A stretch of 64,000 nt of DNA from Paracoccus sp. (in: a-proteobacteria) (GCF_030538755.1 NZ_JAUNTJ010000008.1:59793-123792), one strand, 5' to 3'. Positions 30,206 through 39,614 are shown, numbered from the stretch's first letter. Numbers and translations are program-made. Notes: generated by a model not told the origin, from the letters alone.

Positions 30206-31552
30206 TTATACCTCAAGCAGGCGTTTCAGCATGTCGATATCTTCGGCCAGACCCTGATCCTGATGGGTCAGTTCCTCGATCTTGCGGACGCCGTGCATGA
30301 TCGTGGTGTGGTCGCGGCCCCCGAATCGGCGGCCGATTTCGGGCAGGCTGCGGCTGGTCAGTTGCTTGGCCAGATACATCGCCACCTGACGCGGGCGGGC
30401 AACGGTGCGCACCCGTTTCGGGCCGATCATATCGGCCAGCCGGATGTTGTAATGTTCCGCCACCTTGCGCTGAATTTCCTCGATCGAGAGCTTGCGGTCG
30501 CTGGCGCGCAGGATGTCGGCCAGACAGTCCTGCGTCAGATCCAGCGTGATTTCGCGGCCCACAAGGCTGGCAAAGGCGAACAGCCGCTGCATCGCGCCTT
30601 CCAGAACACGCACGTTCGAGGTGATGCGATGGGCCAGAAACTCCAGCACGCCCGGCGCGATTTGCAGGCCGGGATATTGCGCGCGGAACGCCTCGGTCTT
30701 GGATTGCAGGATGCCAAGGCGCAATTCATAGGTGGTGGGGTGCAAATCCACGATCAGGCCGCAAGACAGGCGTGATTTGATCCGTTCTTCCAGCCCCTTG
30801 ATTTCGCCCGGCGCGCGGTCGGCGGAAATGACGATCTGCTTGCCCTGATCGACCAGAGCATTGAATGTGTGGAAAAATTCCTCTTGTGTGGAATCCTTGC
30901 CGGCGATGAACTGGACGTCATCGACCATCAGCATATCGACGGCGCGGAACATTTCCTTGAAATCCATGATGTTGCGTTCGCGCAAAGCCTGAACGAAACG
31001 ATACATGAACTGTTCGGCCGACAGATACAGCACGCGGGCGGCGGGTTTGTTGCGCTGATATTCATGGGCGATGGCGTGCATCAGGTGGGTCTTGCCCAGA
31101 CCGACGCCGCCATAAAGAAACAGCGGGTTAAAGCTGACCGGCCCGCCCTCGGCCACGCGGCGGGCGGCGGCATGGGCCAGCTCGTTCGGTTTGCCCACAA
31201 CGAAATTGTCAAAGACGAAACGCGCATCCAGCGGTGCGCCCAGATCGACCGGCGCGGCGGGGGCCGGGGCAGGGGCGGCGGCGCGCGGTTGCGCGGGCTT
31301 GGCCGGGGCGGGCGTTGCGGTGACAGCGATGCGCAGCCGGTCCGCCGCTGCGCCGCTGCGCATCAGTTCATCCAGAATCTGCTGGGCGAAATGGCGGTTC
31401 ACCCAATCCGACAGAAAGCGGGTGGGCGCGGCAAATTCCGCCACACCGGCGTCGATGCCCGTCAGGCGCAGCGGTTTGATCCAGTGGTTGAAGTTGTTCG
31501 CCCCAACGCTTTTTTCCAGCCCTGCGCAGGCCCGCCCCCAAAGATCGTCCAT
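30206..31552 (-). CDS. dnaA: Chromosomal replication initiator DnaA
   Basis: The 448-residue initiator opens the replication origin. Domain I (DDLWGRACAGLEKSVG) is followed by an Ala/Pro-rich domain II, then an AAA+ domain with Walker A GGVGLGKT (148-155) and Walker B MLMVDDVQFIAG, then domain IV with the DnaA signature RSLPEIGRRFGGRDHTTIMH. The start at 31552 is set by domain I; an upstream in-frame ATG at 31744 adds residues with no family character. It heads the dnaA-dnaN-recF-gyrB run. Confidence 0.97.
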   Translation of the reverse strand: MDDLWGRACAGLEKSVGANNFNHWIKPLRLTGIDAGVAEFAAPTRFLSDWVNRHFAQQILDELMRSGAAADRLRIAVTATPAPAKPAQPRAAAPAPAPAAPVDLGAPLDARFVFDNFVVGKPNELAHAAARRVAEGGPVSFNPLFLYGGVGLGKTHLMHAIAHEYQRNKPAARVLYLSAEQFMYRFVQALRERNIMDFKEMFRAVDMLMVDDVQFIAGKDSTQEEFFHTFNALVDQGKQIVISADRAPGEIKGLEERIKSRLSCGLIVDLHPTTYELRLGILQSKTEAFRAQYPGLQIAPGVLEFLAHRITSNVRVLEGAMQRLFAFASLVGREITLDLTQDCLADILRASDRKLSIEEIQRKVAEHYNIRLADMIGPKRVRTVARPRQVAMYLAKQLTSRSLPEIGRRFGGRDHTTIMHGVRKIEELTHQDQGLAEDIDMLKRLLEV

Positions 31553-31647
31553 CGTCTTGCCCGTCCGTTGTCCCCGATTGCCCGCAGGTTGATCCTGCCG
31601 GGCCGATTGCACCAGCCTTGGGGCTAACAGTAGGGCAACGCGCATCC

Positions 31648-31667
31648 CTGCGGCGGAATCGCCGCAG
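31648..31667 (-). promoter_or_regulatory. Hairpin in the dnaA leader region
   Basis: CTGCGGCG-GAAT-CGCCGCAG is a perfect 8-base stem with a 4-base loop, about 96-115 bases upstream of the dnaA start. It may shape dnaA mRNA stability or translation. Confidence 0.35.
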
Positions 31668-31783
31668 CCATGGCCACACAGCCGTCTTGTTTCTTCAGAC
31701 ACGAGCCTGCGCTGGCCGGTGGCAGCCGACGGTTGCAGACCCAAAGGCTGGACGGCGTAACCGCCCTTGGCCCGGCTTGGCTG

Positions 31784-31801
31784 TCCGGTTGTGCAACCGG
31801 A
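31784..31801. promoter_or_regulatory. Palindrome upstream of dnaA
   Basis: TCCGGTTGTGCAACCGGA has two perfect 8-base arms around a TG centre. Its size and symmetry fit a dimeric regulator site. The regulator is not identified. Confidence 0.35.
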
Positions 31802-32000
31802 TTCGCTTGCCTGTCCCCCAGGTGCGAGGTGAATCGCCCGGTTAAACTAGCAACCTCGTGCATGGCCCCGCAACCGAACTCTGCGCTTGACAGCGTGGAT
31901 CGCCGGGCGAATCTGCGATCCCTCTGATCGGCAACGGAATTTCGTCCAAACTGCTGCAAACGCAAAGAAAAAGGCGTGAGCGGCGAATCGCCCCAAATGC

Positions 32001-32026
32001 AAAAGGCGCGCCGGGCAGGGCGCGCC
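32001..32026 (-). terminator. Intrinsic terminator of rpsT
   Basis: On the minus strand, GGCGCGCC-CTGCCC-GGCGCGCC is followed directly by UUUU. The perfect 8-base GC stem and U run sit about 50 bases after the rpsT stop. Confidence 0.85.
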
Positions 32027-32078
32027 AATCAGCCATCCGGCTGGGAACGGGCAGGCGATTGCCCGCCGTAAAACAGGC

Positions 32079-32348
32079 TTATGCCTTGGCCAGCGCCTTG
32101 ACCCGCGACGACAGCCGCGAGATTTTCCGCGAAGCGGTGTTCTTGTGGTAAACGCCTTTGCTGACGCCGCGCATCAGTTCGGGCTGGGCCGCTTGCAGCG
32201 CCTCGCGTGCGGCGTCGGCATTGCCGCTGGCCAGAGCTTCTTCGACTTTGCGCAGGAAGGTGCGGATGCGCGAACGGCGGGCTTTGTTCACTTCGGTGCG
32301 GCGCTCGGTCTGGCGGGCGCGTTTTTTCGACTGGGGCGTATTGGCCAT
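32079..32348 (-). CDS. rpsT: 30S ribosomal protein S20
   Basis: The 89-residue basic protein binds 16S rRNA early in 30S assembly. The N terminus [17 protein letters not shown] and the C-terminal [16 protein letters not shown] are typical of S20. It lies upstream of dnaA in the same direction, as in many Rhodobacterales, but a strong terminator separates them. Confidence 0.98.
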   Translation of the reverse strand: MANTPQSKKRARQTERRTEVNKARRSRIRTFLRKVEEALASGNADAAREALQAAQPELMRGVSKGVYHKNTASRKISRLSSRVKALAKA

Positions 32349-32459
32349 GGGTCTTGTCCTATCGGGTCAGTTGCATTTCGGTTGCGCAAAAGACCCAAGG
32401 CACCGTTCCTGTCAGGAACAGCCATGATTCTTGCCAAAGCGGGCCCACACGCATGTAAG

Positions 32460-32486
32460 CCCGCGCCATTACAGCAATGGCGCGGG
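32460..32486 (-). terminator. Hairpin after the enoyl-CoA hydratase gene
   Basis: CCCGCGCCATT-ACAGC-AATGGCGCGGG is a perfect 11-base inverted repeat 14 bases after the stop. It lacks a U tract, so it may be a Rho-assisted terminator or an mRNA end stabiliser. Confidence 0.6.
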
Positions 32487-32500
32487 AAAGGAAACCCCTG

Positions 32501-33277
32501 TCAGCGGTCGCGGAACTGCGCCTCGCGCTTTTCCAGAAAGGCGGCCATGCCCTCTTTCTGGTCTTCGGTGGCGAACAGCGCGTGAAAGATGCGGCGTTCG
32601 AACAGCAGACCCTCGCGCAGCGTGGTTTCATAGCTGCGGTTGACCGCCTCTTTGACGACCTTCACCGCGATCTGCGATTTCGCGGCGATCTTGGCGGCGG
32701 CGGCCATGGCCTCGGGGATCAGCTTGGCAGCGGGCACCACGCGGCTGACAAGGCCGGAACGCTCGGCCTCGGCTGCGTCCATAAAGCGGCCGGTCAGGTT
32801 CATGTCCATCGACTTGGACTTGCCCACGAAACGGGTCAGCCGCTGGGTGCCGCCGATACCGGCAACGACGCCCAGATTGATTTCGGGCTGGCCGAACTTG
32901 GCGGTGTCGGCGGCGATGATGAAATCGCAGGCCATGGCCAGTTCGCAGCCGCCACCAAGGGCATAGCCGCTGACGGCGGCGATGATCGGCTTGCGCACCC
33001 GCTGAATGGCGTCGGTCGGCCCGCTGAACAGATCCGAGGTGAACACATCGACAAAGGACTTTTCCGACATTTCCCTGATGTCGGCCCCGGCGGCGAACGC
33101 CTTTTCGCTGCCGGTCAGCACGATGCAGCGCACCTTGTCGTTGTGGTCGGCCTCGGTCAGCGCCTGCGCCAATTCGCCCAGCAACTTGCCGTTCAGCGCA
33201 TTCAAAGCTTCGGGACGGTTCAGGCGGATCAGCGCCACGTCATCCTCGATTTCCACGATGATCGTCTCATAGGCCAT
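32501..33277 (-). CDS. Enoyl-CoA hydratase (crotonase family)
   Basis: The 258-residue protein hydrates trans-2-enoyl-CoA in fatty-acid or branched-chain/aromatic acid oxidation. The oxyanion-hole motifs are AAGADIREM and [16 protein letters not shown]; the two catalytic glutamates lie in GGGCELA and in the [12 protein letters not shown] helix region. This is the short mitochondrial-type ECHS1-like form rather than the multifunctional FadB. It is a single-gene unit between mutM and rpsT, which gives no pathway clue. Confidence 0.93.
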   Translation of the reverse strand: MAYETIIVEIEDDVALIRLNRPEALNALNGKLLGELAQALTEADHNDKVRCIVLTGSEKAFAAGADIREMSEKSFVDVFTSDLFSGPTDAIQRVRKPIIAAVSGYALGGGCELAMACDFIIAADTAKFGQPEINLGVVAGIGGTQRLTRFVGKSKSMDMNLTGRFMDAAEAERSGLVSRVVPAAKLIPEAMAAAAKIAAKSQIAVKVVKEAVNRSYETTLREGLLFERRIFHALFATEDQKEGMAAFLEKREAQFRDR

Positions 33278-33365
33278 CGGTCATCTTCCTTTCGGCAAAA
33301 CCTTTGCCCTGTCCTATCAGCCCCGGTGCCGCCTGACCAGCGCCGCCCGGCCTTTTGCGCGCAGC

Positions 33366-34211
33366 CTAGCCCTGACAGACCGGGCAATAAAAGCTGGAGC
33401 GCCCCGACTGCACGATCCGCGCAATGGTGCCGGAACAGCCGGGGGTCGGGCAGGGCGCGCCCTCGCGGCCATAGACGCGGAAGCTGTGCTGGAAATAGCC
33501 CAGCTCGCCGCTGGCCTGCCGGTGATCGCGCAGCGACGATCCGCCTGCGGCGATCGCCTCGGTCAGCACATCGCGGATATGGCCGTGCAGGCTGGCCAGG
33601 TCCGCACCCCCGATCTGCCCGGCGGCACGGCGCGGATCAAGACCCGCGCGGTGCAGCGCCTCGGACACATAGATATTGCCCAGCCCCGCCACGATCCGCT
33701 GATCCAGCAGCGCCTGTTTCACCGGCGCGCGCCGCCCGGCAAAGGCTGCGGTCAGCGTGGCAGGGGTGAAATCCTCGCCCAAAGGTTCGGGGCCAAGATG
33801 CGCCAGCAGCGGATGTTCGACACCCTCGCGGACCAGATCGACCATACCAAAGCGCCGCGCATCGTTCAGCGTGACCGTGGCCCCGGCCTCGGTGTGTATG
33901 ACAAAATGATCGTGCCGGGGCAGAACTGCCGGGTCGCGGTGAAATTCGCCCATGCCTGCGCCCTGAACCAGCATCCGCCCCGACATGCCCAGATGGATCA
34001 GCAGGCTGCCCCGGTCTTGCAGATCGGCCAGCAGATATTTCGACCGCCGCCGCAGCGCGGTGATATGCGCGCCGGTCAGCACCTGCACCAGATCGGGCGG
34101 CAGGGGCCAGCGCAGATCGGGGCGGCGGACCTCGACCCGCGCGATGCGCGCGCCCTCCAGATGCGGCAGCAGGCCGCAGCGGACGGTTTCGACCTCGGGC
34201 AGTTCTGGCAA
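33366..34211 (-). CDS. mutM: Formamidopyrimidine-DNA glycosylase
   Basis: MutM excises 8-oxoguanine and other oxidised purines, with AP-lyase activity. The conserved start [13 protein letters not shown] is directly preceded by a TTG at 34211 with AAAGGAA upstream. That start places the catalytic Pro at position 2 and Glu at 3, as the mechanism requires; the longer frame to 34349 would bury the Pro and can be excluded. The C-terminal zinc finger is intact (CPTPGCSG and FYCPVCQG). Length is 281 residues. It is divergent from ubiE, 76 bases away. Confidence 0.96.
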   Translation of the reverse strand: MPELPEVETVRCGLLPHLEGARIARVEVRRPDLRWPLPPDLVQVLTGAHITALRRRSKYLLADLQDRGSLLIHLGMSGRMLVQGAGMGEFHRDPAVLPRHDHFVIHTEAGATVTLNDARRFGMVDLVREGVEHPLLAHLGPEPLGEDFTPATLTAAFAGRRAPVKQALLDQRIVAGLGNIYVSEALHRAGLDPRRAAGQIGGADLASLHGHIRDVLTEAIAAGGSSLRDHRQASGELGYFQHSFRVYGREGAPCPTPGCSGTIARIVQSGRSSFYCPVCQG

Positions 34212-34287
34212 TCCGGTTCCTTTCGTTCCATTGTGCAGGATGCAGGCTGGCCTTATCTGGGCCGCGACACAAGGAACGGCAAGGCAG

Positions 34288-35031
34288 ATGACGCGCAAAA
34301 CCACCCATTTCGGTTTCCAGACCGTGGACGAGGATGCCAAGGCTGGCATGGTTCACGGGGTTTTTTCGCGCGTGGCGTCGAAATACGACATCATGAACGA
34401 CCTGATGAGCGTGGGCATCCACCGGGTCTGGAAAACCGCGATGATGGACTGGCTGACCCCGCGCAACGGCCAGCATCTGCTGGATGTGGCGGGCGGCACC
34501 GGCGACATCGCCTTTCGCTTTCTGGAACGCGCGCCGGGGGCCAGCGTCACCGTCTGCGACCTGACCGAATCCATGCTGATCGAGGGCCGGGGCCGGGCCG
34601 AGGCGGCGCGTCTGGGCGACCGGCTGAACTGGGTGGTCGGCGACGCCATGGCGCTGCCGTTCGGCGACAACAGCTTTGACCGCTATACGATCAGCTTTGG
34701 CATCCGCAACGTCACCCGTATCCCCGACGCGCTGGCCGAGGCTTACCGGGTTCTGAAGCCGGGCGGCCGCCTGCTGGTGCTGGAGTTTTCGCAAATTCCG
34801 GTGCCGGCGCTGCAATGGGCCTATGACCGCTATTCCTTCAATGTGATTCCGGCGATGGGGCAGGCGGTGGCGGGGGATCGCGACAGCTATCAATATCTGG
34901 TCGAATCCATCCGCCGCTTTCCCGATCAGGACAGCTTCGCCGACATGATTTCGGCGGCGGGCTTTGGCCGGGTGCAATACCGCAACCTGTCCATGGGCAT
35001 CGCCGCGCTGCATTCCGGCTGGAAGCTGTAA
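34288..35031 (+). CDS. ubiE: Demethylmenaquinone/ubiquinone C-methyltransferase UbiE
   Basis: This SAM-dependent methyltransferase acts on the ubiquinone precursor ring. Motifs are [16 protein letters not shown] for SAM binding and the UbiE signatures [17 protein letters not shown] and [15 protein letters not shown]. Length is 247 residues. The start at 34288 is preceded by AAGG and matches the family N terminus ([13 protein letters not shown]). It is followed after 3 bases by ubiB, so the two form a ubiquinone operon. Confidence 0.97.
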   Translation: MTRKTTHFGFQTVDEDAKAGMVHGVFSRVASKYDIMNDLMSVGIHRVWKTAMMDWLTPRNGQHLLDVAGGTGDIAFRFLERAPGASVTVCDLTESMLIEGRGRAEAARLGDRLNWVVGDAMALPFGDNSFDRYTISFGIRNVTRIPDALAEAYRVLKPGGRLLVLEFSQIPVPALQWAYDRYSFNVIPAMGQAVAGDRDSYQYLVESIRRFPDQDSFADMISAAGFGRVQYRNLSMGIAALHSGWKL

Positions 35032-35034
35032 GCC

Positions 35035-36567
35035 ATGCGCGGCCCGCACAACATCCTGCGCCTGATCCGCACCGGCGCCACGTTCGAGCGGACGGGCGCG
35101 ATGACTGTCGCACTGGATGCGGTCGAGGCCCCGGCCCGGCTGCGCATCGCCCTGCGCGCGCTGGTCTGGCCGTTCCGCTGGATGGGCTATGCCGGAGACC
35201 CGGCGCTGCCGCCGCTGACACGCGCGATCACCGCGCTTGGCCCGGCCTATATCAAGTTCGGCCAGATCCTTTCGACCCGCGCCGATGTGGTGGGCGTCGA
35301 ACTGTCGGGCCAGTTGCGGATGCTGCAAGACCGGCTGCCGCCCTTTCCGACCGATGTGGCGCAGGAAATCGTCGCGACCGAGCTGCGCGCCCCCGTCGAT
35401 ACCCTGTTTTCCGAGTTTTCCGAACCTGTCGCGGCGGCCTCTATCGCGCAGGTTCACCGCGCGCGCCGCGCCGATACCGGGGCAGAAGTCGCGGTCAAGG
35501 TGGTGCGCCCCGGCATCGAGGCCGCCTTTCGCCGCGACATCGACGCCTTTCACTTTGCCGCCGGTTTTCTGGAAAAGCTGCTGCCCCAGACCCGCCGCCT
35601 GCGCCCGCGCGATGTGGTCAGCCATTTCGAATCGGTGGTGCTGGGTGAACTGGACCTGCGGCTCGAGGCGGCATCGGCATCCGAATTTACCGAAAACACC
35701 AAGGATGACGCCGGCATCCAGACCCCGGCCCCGCATTGGGAACTGTCGGGCCGCCGTGCGCTGACCGCCGACTGGGCAGATGGCCTGCCGATGGGCGACC
35801 CCACCGCCTTGGCGGCGGCGGGGCACGATCTGCATCAACTGGCCACGCGCATCCTGCAACTGTTTCTTGGCCATGCGCTGCGCGACGGGTTTTTCCACGC
35901 CGACATGCATCACGGCAACCTCAAGGTTGCGGCCAATGGCGACGTCATCATCTATGATTTCGGCATCATGGGCGAGATCGACGAATACACCCGCCGCGTC
36001 TATGCCGAGATTCTGATGGGCTTTATCCGCCGCGATTACCGCCGCGTCGCCCGCGTCCATTTCGAGGCAGGCTACGTTCCGCGCGATCGTGACGAAGCCG
36101 CCTTTGCCCGCGCGCTGCGCGCCGTGGGCGAGCCGATCTTTGGCGCTGATGCCAGCCGGATTTCGATGGCGAATCTGCTGGCCTATCTGTTCGAAGTGAC
36201 GGAACGCTTTGGCATGGCGACCCGCACCGAACTGATCCTGTTGCAGCGCACCATGGTCGTGGTGGAAGGCGTCGCCCGCTCGCTGGACCCGAATATCAAC
36301 ATGTGGCAGGCCGCCCGCCCGGTGGTCGAGGCCTATATCCGCGACAATCTTGGCCCCAAGGCCGCAGTGCGGGACGGGGTGCGCATGGTGCAGACGCTGG
36401 GCCGTTACAGCCCGCTGTTGCCCGCGATTCTGGACGATGCCCTGTGGGAACGCGCCAATCGCGCCAAAGTTACGCCCGCCCCGTCCCGCAAGGCCCGCTG
36501 GCAATGGCCGGCCCTGGGTGCGGCGCTGTTGGCCGTGGGGGTGATGCTGGGGGCGGCATTGGGCTGA
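35035..36567 (+). CDS. ubiB: Ubiquinone biosynthesis accessory protein UbiB (ABC1/ADCK atypical kinase)
   Basis: The 510-residue protein is the membrane-associated UbiB ATPase needed for ubiquinone biosynthesis. It has the family KxGQ motif (KFGQILSTRADVV), ASIAQVHRA in place of a Gly-rich loop, HADMHHGN as catalytic loop and DFGIMG for metal binding. A hydrophobic C-terminal helix (PALGAALLAVGVMLG) anchors it to the membrane. It starts 3 bases after ubiE. Confidence 0.96.
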   Translation: MRGPHNILRLIRTGATFERTGAMTVALDAVEAPARLRIALRALVWPFRWMGYAGDPALPPLTRAITALGPAYIKFGQILSTRADVVGVELSGQLRMLQDRLPPFPTDVAQEIVATELRAPVDTLFSEFSEPVAAASIAQVHRARRADTGAEVAVKVVRPGIEAAFRRDIDAFHFAAGFLEKLLPQTRRLRPRDVVSHFESVVLGELDLRLEAASASEFTENTKDDAGIQTPAPHWELSGRRALTADWADGLPMGDPTALAAAGHDLHQLATRILQLFLGHALRDGFFHADMHHGNLKVAANGDVIIYDFGIMGEIDEYTRRVYAEILMGFIRRDYRRVARVHFEAGYVPRDRDEAAFARALRAVGEPIFGADASRISMANLLAYLFEVTERFGMATRTELILLQRTMVVVEGVARSLDPNINMWQAARPVVEAYIRDNLGPKAAVRDGVRMVQTLGRYSPLLPAILDDALWERANRAKVTPAPSRKARWQWPALGAALLAVGVMLGAALG

Positions 36568-36872
36568 CCCTTTGACGGGGCCAATGTGCGACGCGCCGGT
36601 GTCACGGGCTGTCATCGCCACGGCACCCAGGCCGCCCATGTCAAGCAAGGCGCGCAGAGGGCGTTTCGTCGGTGCAGGCAGGGCTGCCAACCGCCATGGC
36701 CAAGTTAGGGTGGCGATCAACAGGCGCAGCATATGATCCCCTTCCGTCGGCACGTCTGACCGGGTTCAAAGCCAATGCCCCCCGCTGCGGGGGGCGCGGG
36801 CGGATCGCCCACGATATTCTGCCCTGCAACTGTGCAATTCATAGCGTCAGAACCCAAGCCTTGCCGGTTAGG
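36568..36872. other. Intergenic region between convergent ubiB and flgD
   Basis: About 305 bases without a credible gene. It contains a compact hairpin at 36777-36795 (GCCCCCCG-CTG-CGGGGGGC), which could terminate transcription from either side. A frame starting at 36732 has a good ribosome-site-like GAAGGGG but runs antisense through all of ubiB, so I do not accept it. Confidence 0.5.
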
Positions 36873-37556
36873 TCAGCCCGGTTCGCGAATCGCGTCCACC
36901 TCATCCGTCATGGCGGTTGCGCCTCCGGTCAGGACCAGCTTGACCCCTTGCGCTGTGGTTTCCGCCCCTGTCACGCGGCTATAGGCACCCACATCCGATT
37001 CGGCGATCATTTCGCCATTCAGATAGCTTTCGATGCGGAAGGCATAGCTGCCATCGGCCAGCTTGCTGCCCATGGCGTCGCGGCCAAACCAGTCCACCTG
37101 ACCCGCACCAGTGCCGATTTCTTCGCGGCTCAATTCGCGTCCATGGGCGTTCTGCGTGACCAGAATCACGCTGTCGGCACGCGAATCGGGCTTGATGTCC
37201 AGCGTGATCGCATCGGACCCGAACCAGACCGGCGCGGTCGTGCGCACCTCTTTGCCCAGATATTGCGACAGTTGCGTCAAACCACCGCCGCCCAGTTGAT
37301 CCGCGATCTGGGTCAGCAGCTTGTTCGACTGCGCCTGCTGTTCCACGCCCGAGAATGTCGCCAGTTGCACGGCGAATTCCGACCCCTCCATCGGGTTCAT
37401 CGGGTCCTGATTTTTCAACTGGGTCGTCAGCATCCGCAGAAAGGTTTCGAAATCGGCATTGCCCAGCGGCGATTCGGATTTCTTGGTCTGAGTGCTGGTC
37501 GTCGCGGTGGCCGCAGTTGCGGCGGTGATCGAGGTGGTCACGTCTGTTCCTTTCAT
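36873..37556 (-). CDS. flgD: Flagellar hook-assembly scaffold (hook cap) FlgD
   Basis: FlgD caps the growing hook and is needed for polymerisation of FlgE. The N-terminal signature is clear: DFETFLRMLTTQLKNQDPMN followed by SEFAVQLATFSGVEQQ. The C-terminal part has the FlgD Ig-like and tudor-like folds (GSYAFRIES). Length is 227 residues. Its start overlaps the fliK stop (ATGA), so the two are coupled. Confidence 0.95.
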   Translation of the reverse strand: MKGTDVTTSITAATAATATTSTQTKKSESPLGNADFETFLRMLTTQLKNQDPMNPMEGSEFAVQLATFSGVEQQAQSNKLLTQIADQLGGGGLTQLSQYLGKEVRTTAPVWFGSDAITLDIKPDSRADSVILVTQNAHGRELSREEIGTGAGQVDWFGRDAMGSKLADGSYAFRIESYLNGEMIAESDVGAYSRVTGAETTAQGVKLVLTGGATAMTDEVDAIREPG

Positions 37557-38899
37557 ACCCGAATATCAAGGGGGCGGTCGCTGAGCCGGGTCGGGCGGGA
37601 TGGCTCGTCTGCGAGGGTTATGGTGGTCATGTCGCGGACGGGCTGAGCGTCGTCATCTGCGTGATCGGCAGAATCCCGGTCCGATTCGCTGCGCAGATCC
37701 AGCATTGGTGATTCGAAGCCGCTGTCCTGCAAATCCTGCATCAGCAGATCCAGATGACGGCGCGCGGCCTCTAACACTTCGGGGCGCTCGAACCAGACCG
37801 TCACCGCAGCACCGGCATCGCCCCGCGTGATTCGCAAGCGCAGACGCCCAAGTTCCTCGGGGGCCAGCGCCAGTTCGATTTCACCTTCGCGCAGGCTTAC
37901 GGCAGCCTGAGCGATCTGCCGGGCCACGGCGGGTGCCTGAGCCTCGGCGGCGCGGGCCATTGTCATCGGCAGAGCCGATTCGGCGCGATTCGGTGCGGTT
38001 TCCCGCCAGCCAGCCCCTTCGGGCAGCGCCAATTGCTCTGCTTCGCCCTCGGTTGTTGCCGGCGCCGCGTCAGTCGCAGCGGCAAACTCCGCCGCCGGTG
38101 CCGTCAATCGCTGCGCACTGGTAAGCGGGGCAACAGTCGTAACCGCTGCTGCCTGCCCGGTGCCCGTCTCTGCCGTTATTTTCGGTGCCGCATCTGACCG
38201 ATCAGAAAGCCGGGCTTCGACTGCGCTGATTCGACTGGGCCGAACAGCTGTCGCCCTAGCTTCAGGCGGCAGATCTGGCCGATTCGTCGCCAGATCGACC
38301 TGATTTGTGGCGGGCAAAGGGGCTGTCGTGCCCTGCGCCGCCGTCTGTTCAGGCACAGGCTGCGTATGTTCAGGCAGGGGCTGCGTATCAGGTTGTGCAT
38401 TTTGCGCCTCTGCCGGGGGGGCGGATACACCTGCCATATGCCGGGGCGCTGTTGCGACAGGGGTCATACGCTCGACCGTGGGTTGATCTGATACCTGCCG
38501 CACTGGCTCGGCCACTGGATCAATCAACCGGGCCAACTCTTGTGGAATCGGTGCCGGCGTTTCGTCAATTGCCGCCGTCATACCGTTCCACCGCGCCACC
38601 ATGGTTTCGATCCGTGCGCCGGGTGATTCGCCCGCATTCGCCGCAAGGGCACCCTTGTCAGGCGGCGTATCCGCCCAAAGCTGCGTGGCCTCCACCGGTG
38701 CAGCGTCATCCACGTCAATGTCGGTTTCCTGTGGCGCCAAGACATCCTCAACCCCGGTATCATCCGGGGTTTCCAGGGCCTGCTGGGCCAGCCCAAGATA
38801 TTGCGCCATGAAATCGGCAACACCTGTCGGCGGCGCATCGGCTGATGGCAATGGCGGTGCCAGCGGGGTGGCTGGCGAGATCAGCGGGATAATGTCCAT
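37553..38899 (-). CDS. fliK: Flagellar hook-length control protein FliK
   Basis: The 448-residue protein acts as the ruler that ends hook growth and switches export specificity. As usual for FliK, the first 300 residues are low-complexity, rich in Ala, Pro, Gln and Thr, and poorly conserved. The C-terminal domain is conserved: SLREGEIELALAPEELGRLR followed by VWFERPEVLEAARRHLD. It is the first gene of the leftward fliK-flgD pair, divergent from the rod-binding gene. Confidence 0.92.
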   Translation of the reverse strand: MDIIPLISPATPLAPPLPSADAPPTGVADFMAQYLGLAQQALETPDDTGVEDVLAPQETDIDVDDAAPVEATQLWADTPPDKGALAANAGESPGARIETMVARWNGMTAAIDETPAPIPQELARLIDPVAEPVRQVSDQPTVERMTPVATAPRHMAGVSAPPAEAQNAQPDTQPLPEHTQPVPEQTAAQGTTAPLPATNQVDLATNRPDLPPEARATAVRPSRISAVEARLSDRSDAAPKITAETGTGQAAAVTTVAPLTSAQRLTAPAAEFAAATDAAPATTEGEAEQLALPEGAGWRETAPNRAESALPMTMARAAEAQAPAVARQIAQAAVSLREGEIELALAPEELGRLRLRITRGDAGAAVTVWFERPEVLEAARRHLDLLMQDLQDSGFESPMLDLRSESDRDSADHADDDAQPVRDMTTITLADEPSRPTRLSDRPLDIRV

Positions 38900-38910
38900 G
38901 TCCGCTCCTG

Positions 38911-38949
38911 TCGATTCGTTACCACCTTATATATGATCGACTCGTTACT
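38911..38949. promoter_or_regulatory. Direct repeats in the divergent flagellar promoter region
   Basis: TCGATTCGTTACC (38911-38923) and TCGACTCGTTACT (38937-38949) repeat with a 26-base period in the gap between fliK and the rod-binding gene. They flank the AT-rich TTATATATGA, so a flagellar regulator or promoter element is plausible. Confidence 0.4.
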
Positions 38950-39004
38950 GATTATTTACCGCTCTCTGCTATTCGATGAAAAATCTAATCAAGCAGAGGA
39001 TCAC

Positions 39005-39247
39005 ATGCAGATTTCCCCCCTTTCCGTGCCATCGGCACCGCCCCATGCCCCGGCGGCCCGGCAGCTTGAACAGGCTTTCATCGAAAACATGATGCAGCAC
39101 GCCTTCCCGCGACCGCAGGGCGGCGATTTTGGCGGCGGGGCGGGCGAAGACCAGTTCGCATCCTTTCTGGCGCGCGAATACGCCGCCGTGCTGACCGATT
39201 CGCTGGATCTGGGATTTTCACGTTTTATCAAGGAGTCATCTGAATGA
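39005..39247 (+). CDS. Rod-binding protein (FlgJ N-domain type; annotated CheL in relatives)
   Basis: The 80-residue protein corresponds to the rod-binding domain found at the N terminus of enterobacterial FlgJ, without the muramidase domain, as usual in alphaproteobacteria. The core is ARQLEQAFIENMMQHAF and FASFLAREYAAVLTDS. It would help rod assembly in the periplasm. The start at 39005 has AGAGGA upstream. Its stop overlaps the next start (ATGA). Confidence 0.82.
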   Translation: MQISPLSVPSAPPHAPAARQLEQAFIENMMQHAFPRPQGGDFGGGAGEDQFASFLAREYAAVLTDSLDLGFSRFIKESSE

Positions 39248-39558
39248 CCGCCGCCATTGACAAGCTGAACCGGGCGCGTGCCGCCATCGTGGACGGCCGC
39301 CCCGCCGAAGCCCTGAATATCATCGAATCCTTTGTCCGCGCGATCGAGGACGACAGAATCGACAGCGATCAGCGCGACCGGATCGAGGCCATGCTGATCG
39401 AATTGCGCACATTGGCGCAGGCCGCCCAGAGCGGCGCGCAGGCTGCAATGGACCAGATTGCCGACATCATTCAGGCCGCGCAATCGCTGCGCACCTATGA
39501 CAGCGCCGGGCGTCGTCAGGTCGCCACCATCACCACCGAGGCACCCCGTCGATTTTGA
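39244..39558 (+). CDS. Small flagellar protein, FlgN-like export chaperone (tentative)
   Basis: The 104-residue protein is strongly helical and amphipathic, with the C-terminal TYDSAGRRQ segment. Such small helical proteins beside rod-binding and flagellin genes in Rhodobacterales are usually labelled FlgN-like chaperones for hook-associated proteins. The similarity is weak by eye, so the call rests mainly on size, helix content and translational coupling to the upstream gene. Confidence 0.6.
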   Translation: MTAAIDKLNRARAAIVDGRPAEALNIIESFVRAIEDDRIDSDQRDRIEAMLIELRTLAQAAQSGAQAAMDQIADIIQAAQSLRTYDSAGRRQVATITTEAPRRF

Positions 39559-39614
39559 ATAAAATGCAATGGGAATTGAATTTTGAAAAAGGAGGCAGAT
39601 TCATTATTTCGTAA

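Larger units (their letters stand above)
31553..32078. other. dnaA upstream region, no gene
   Basis: This 526-base gap between dnaA and rpsT has no credible coding frame. I found no TTATCCACA-type DnaA boxes or AT-rich unwinding element, so it does not look like oriC. It does contain a perfect hairpin at 31648-31667, an inverted repeat at 31784-31801 and the rpsT terminator at 32001-32026. A long regulated 5' leader for dnaA is the simplest reading. Confidence 0.55.

Noticed and set aside
31887-31920. TTGACA as a -35 element near dnaA
   Set aside because: It points rightward, away from dnaA and against rpsT, and no convincing -10 hexamer follows at 16-18 bases.
31553-32078. Replication origin next to dnaA
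   Set aside because: No TTATCCACA-type boxes and no AT-rich unwinding tract were found; in many alphaproteobacteria oriC is not beside dnaA.
33637-36753. A 1038-residue frame antisense to ubiB and ubiE, with a GAAGGGG before an ATG at 36732
   Set aside because: It covers two well-supported ubiquinone genes in antisense and resembles no protein; the ribosome-site-like sequence is chance.
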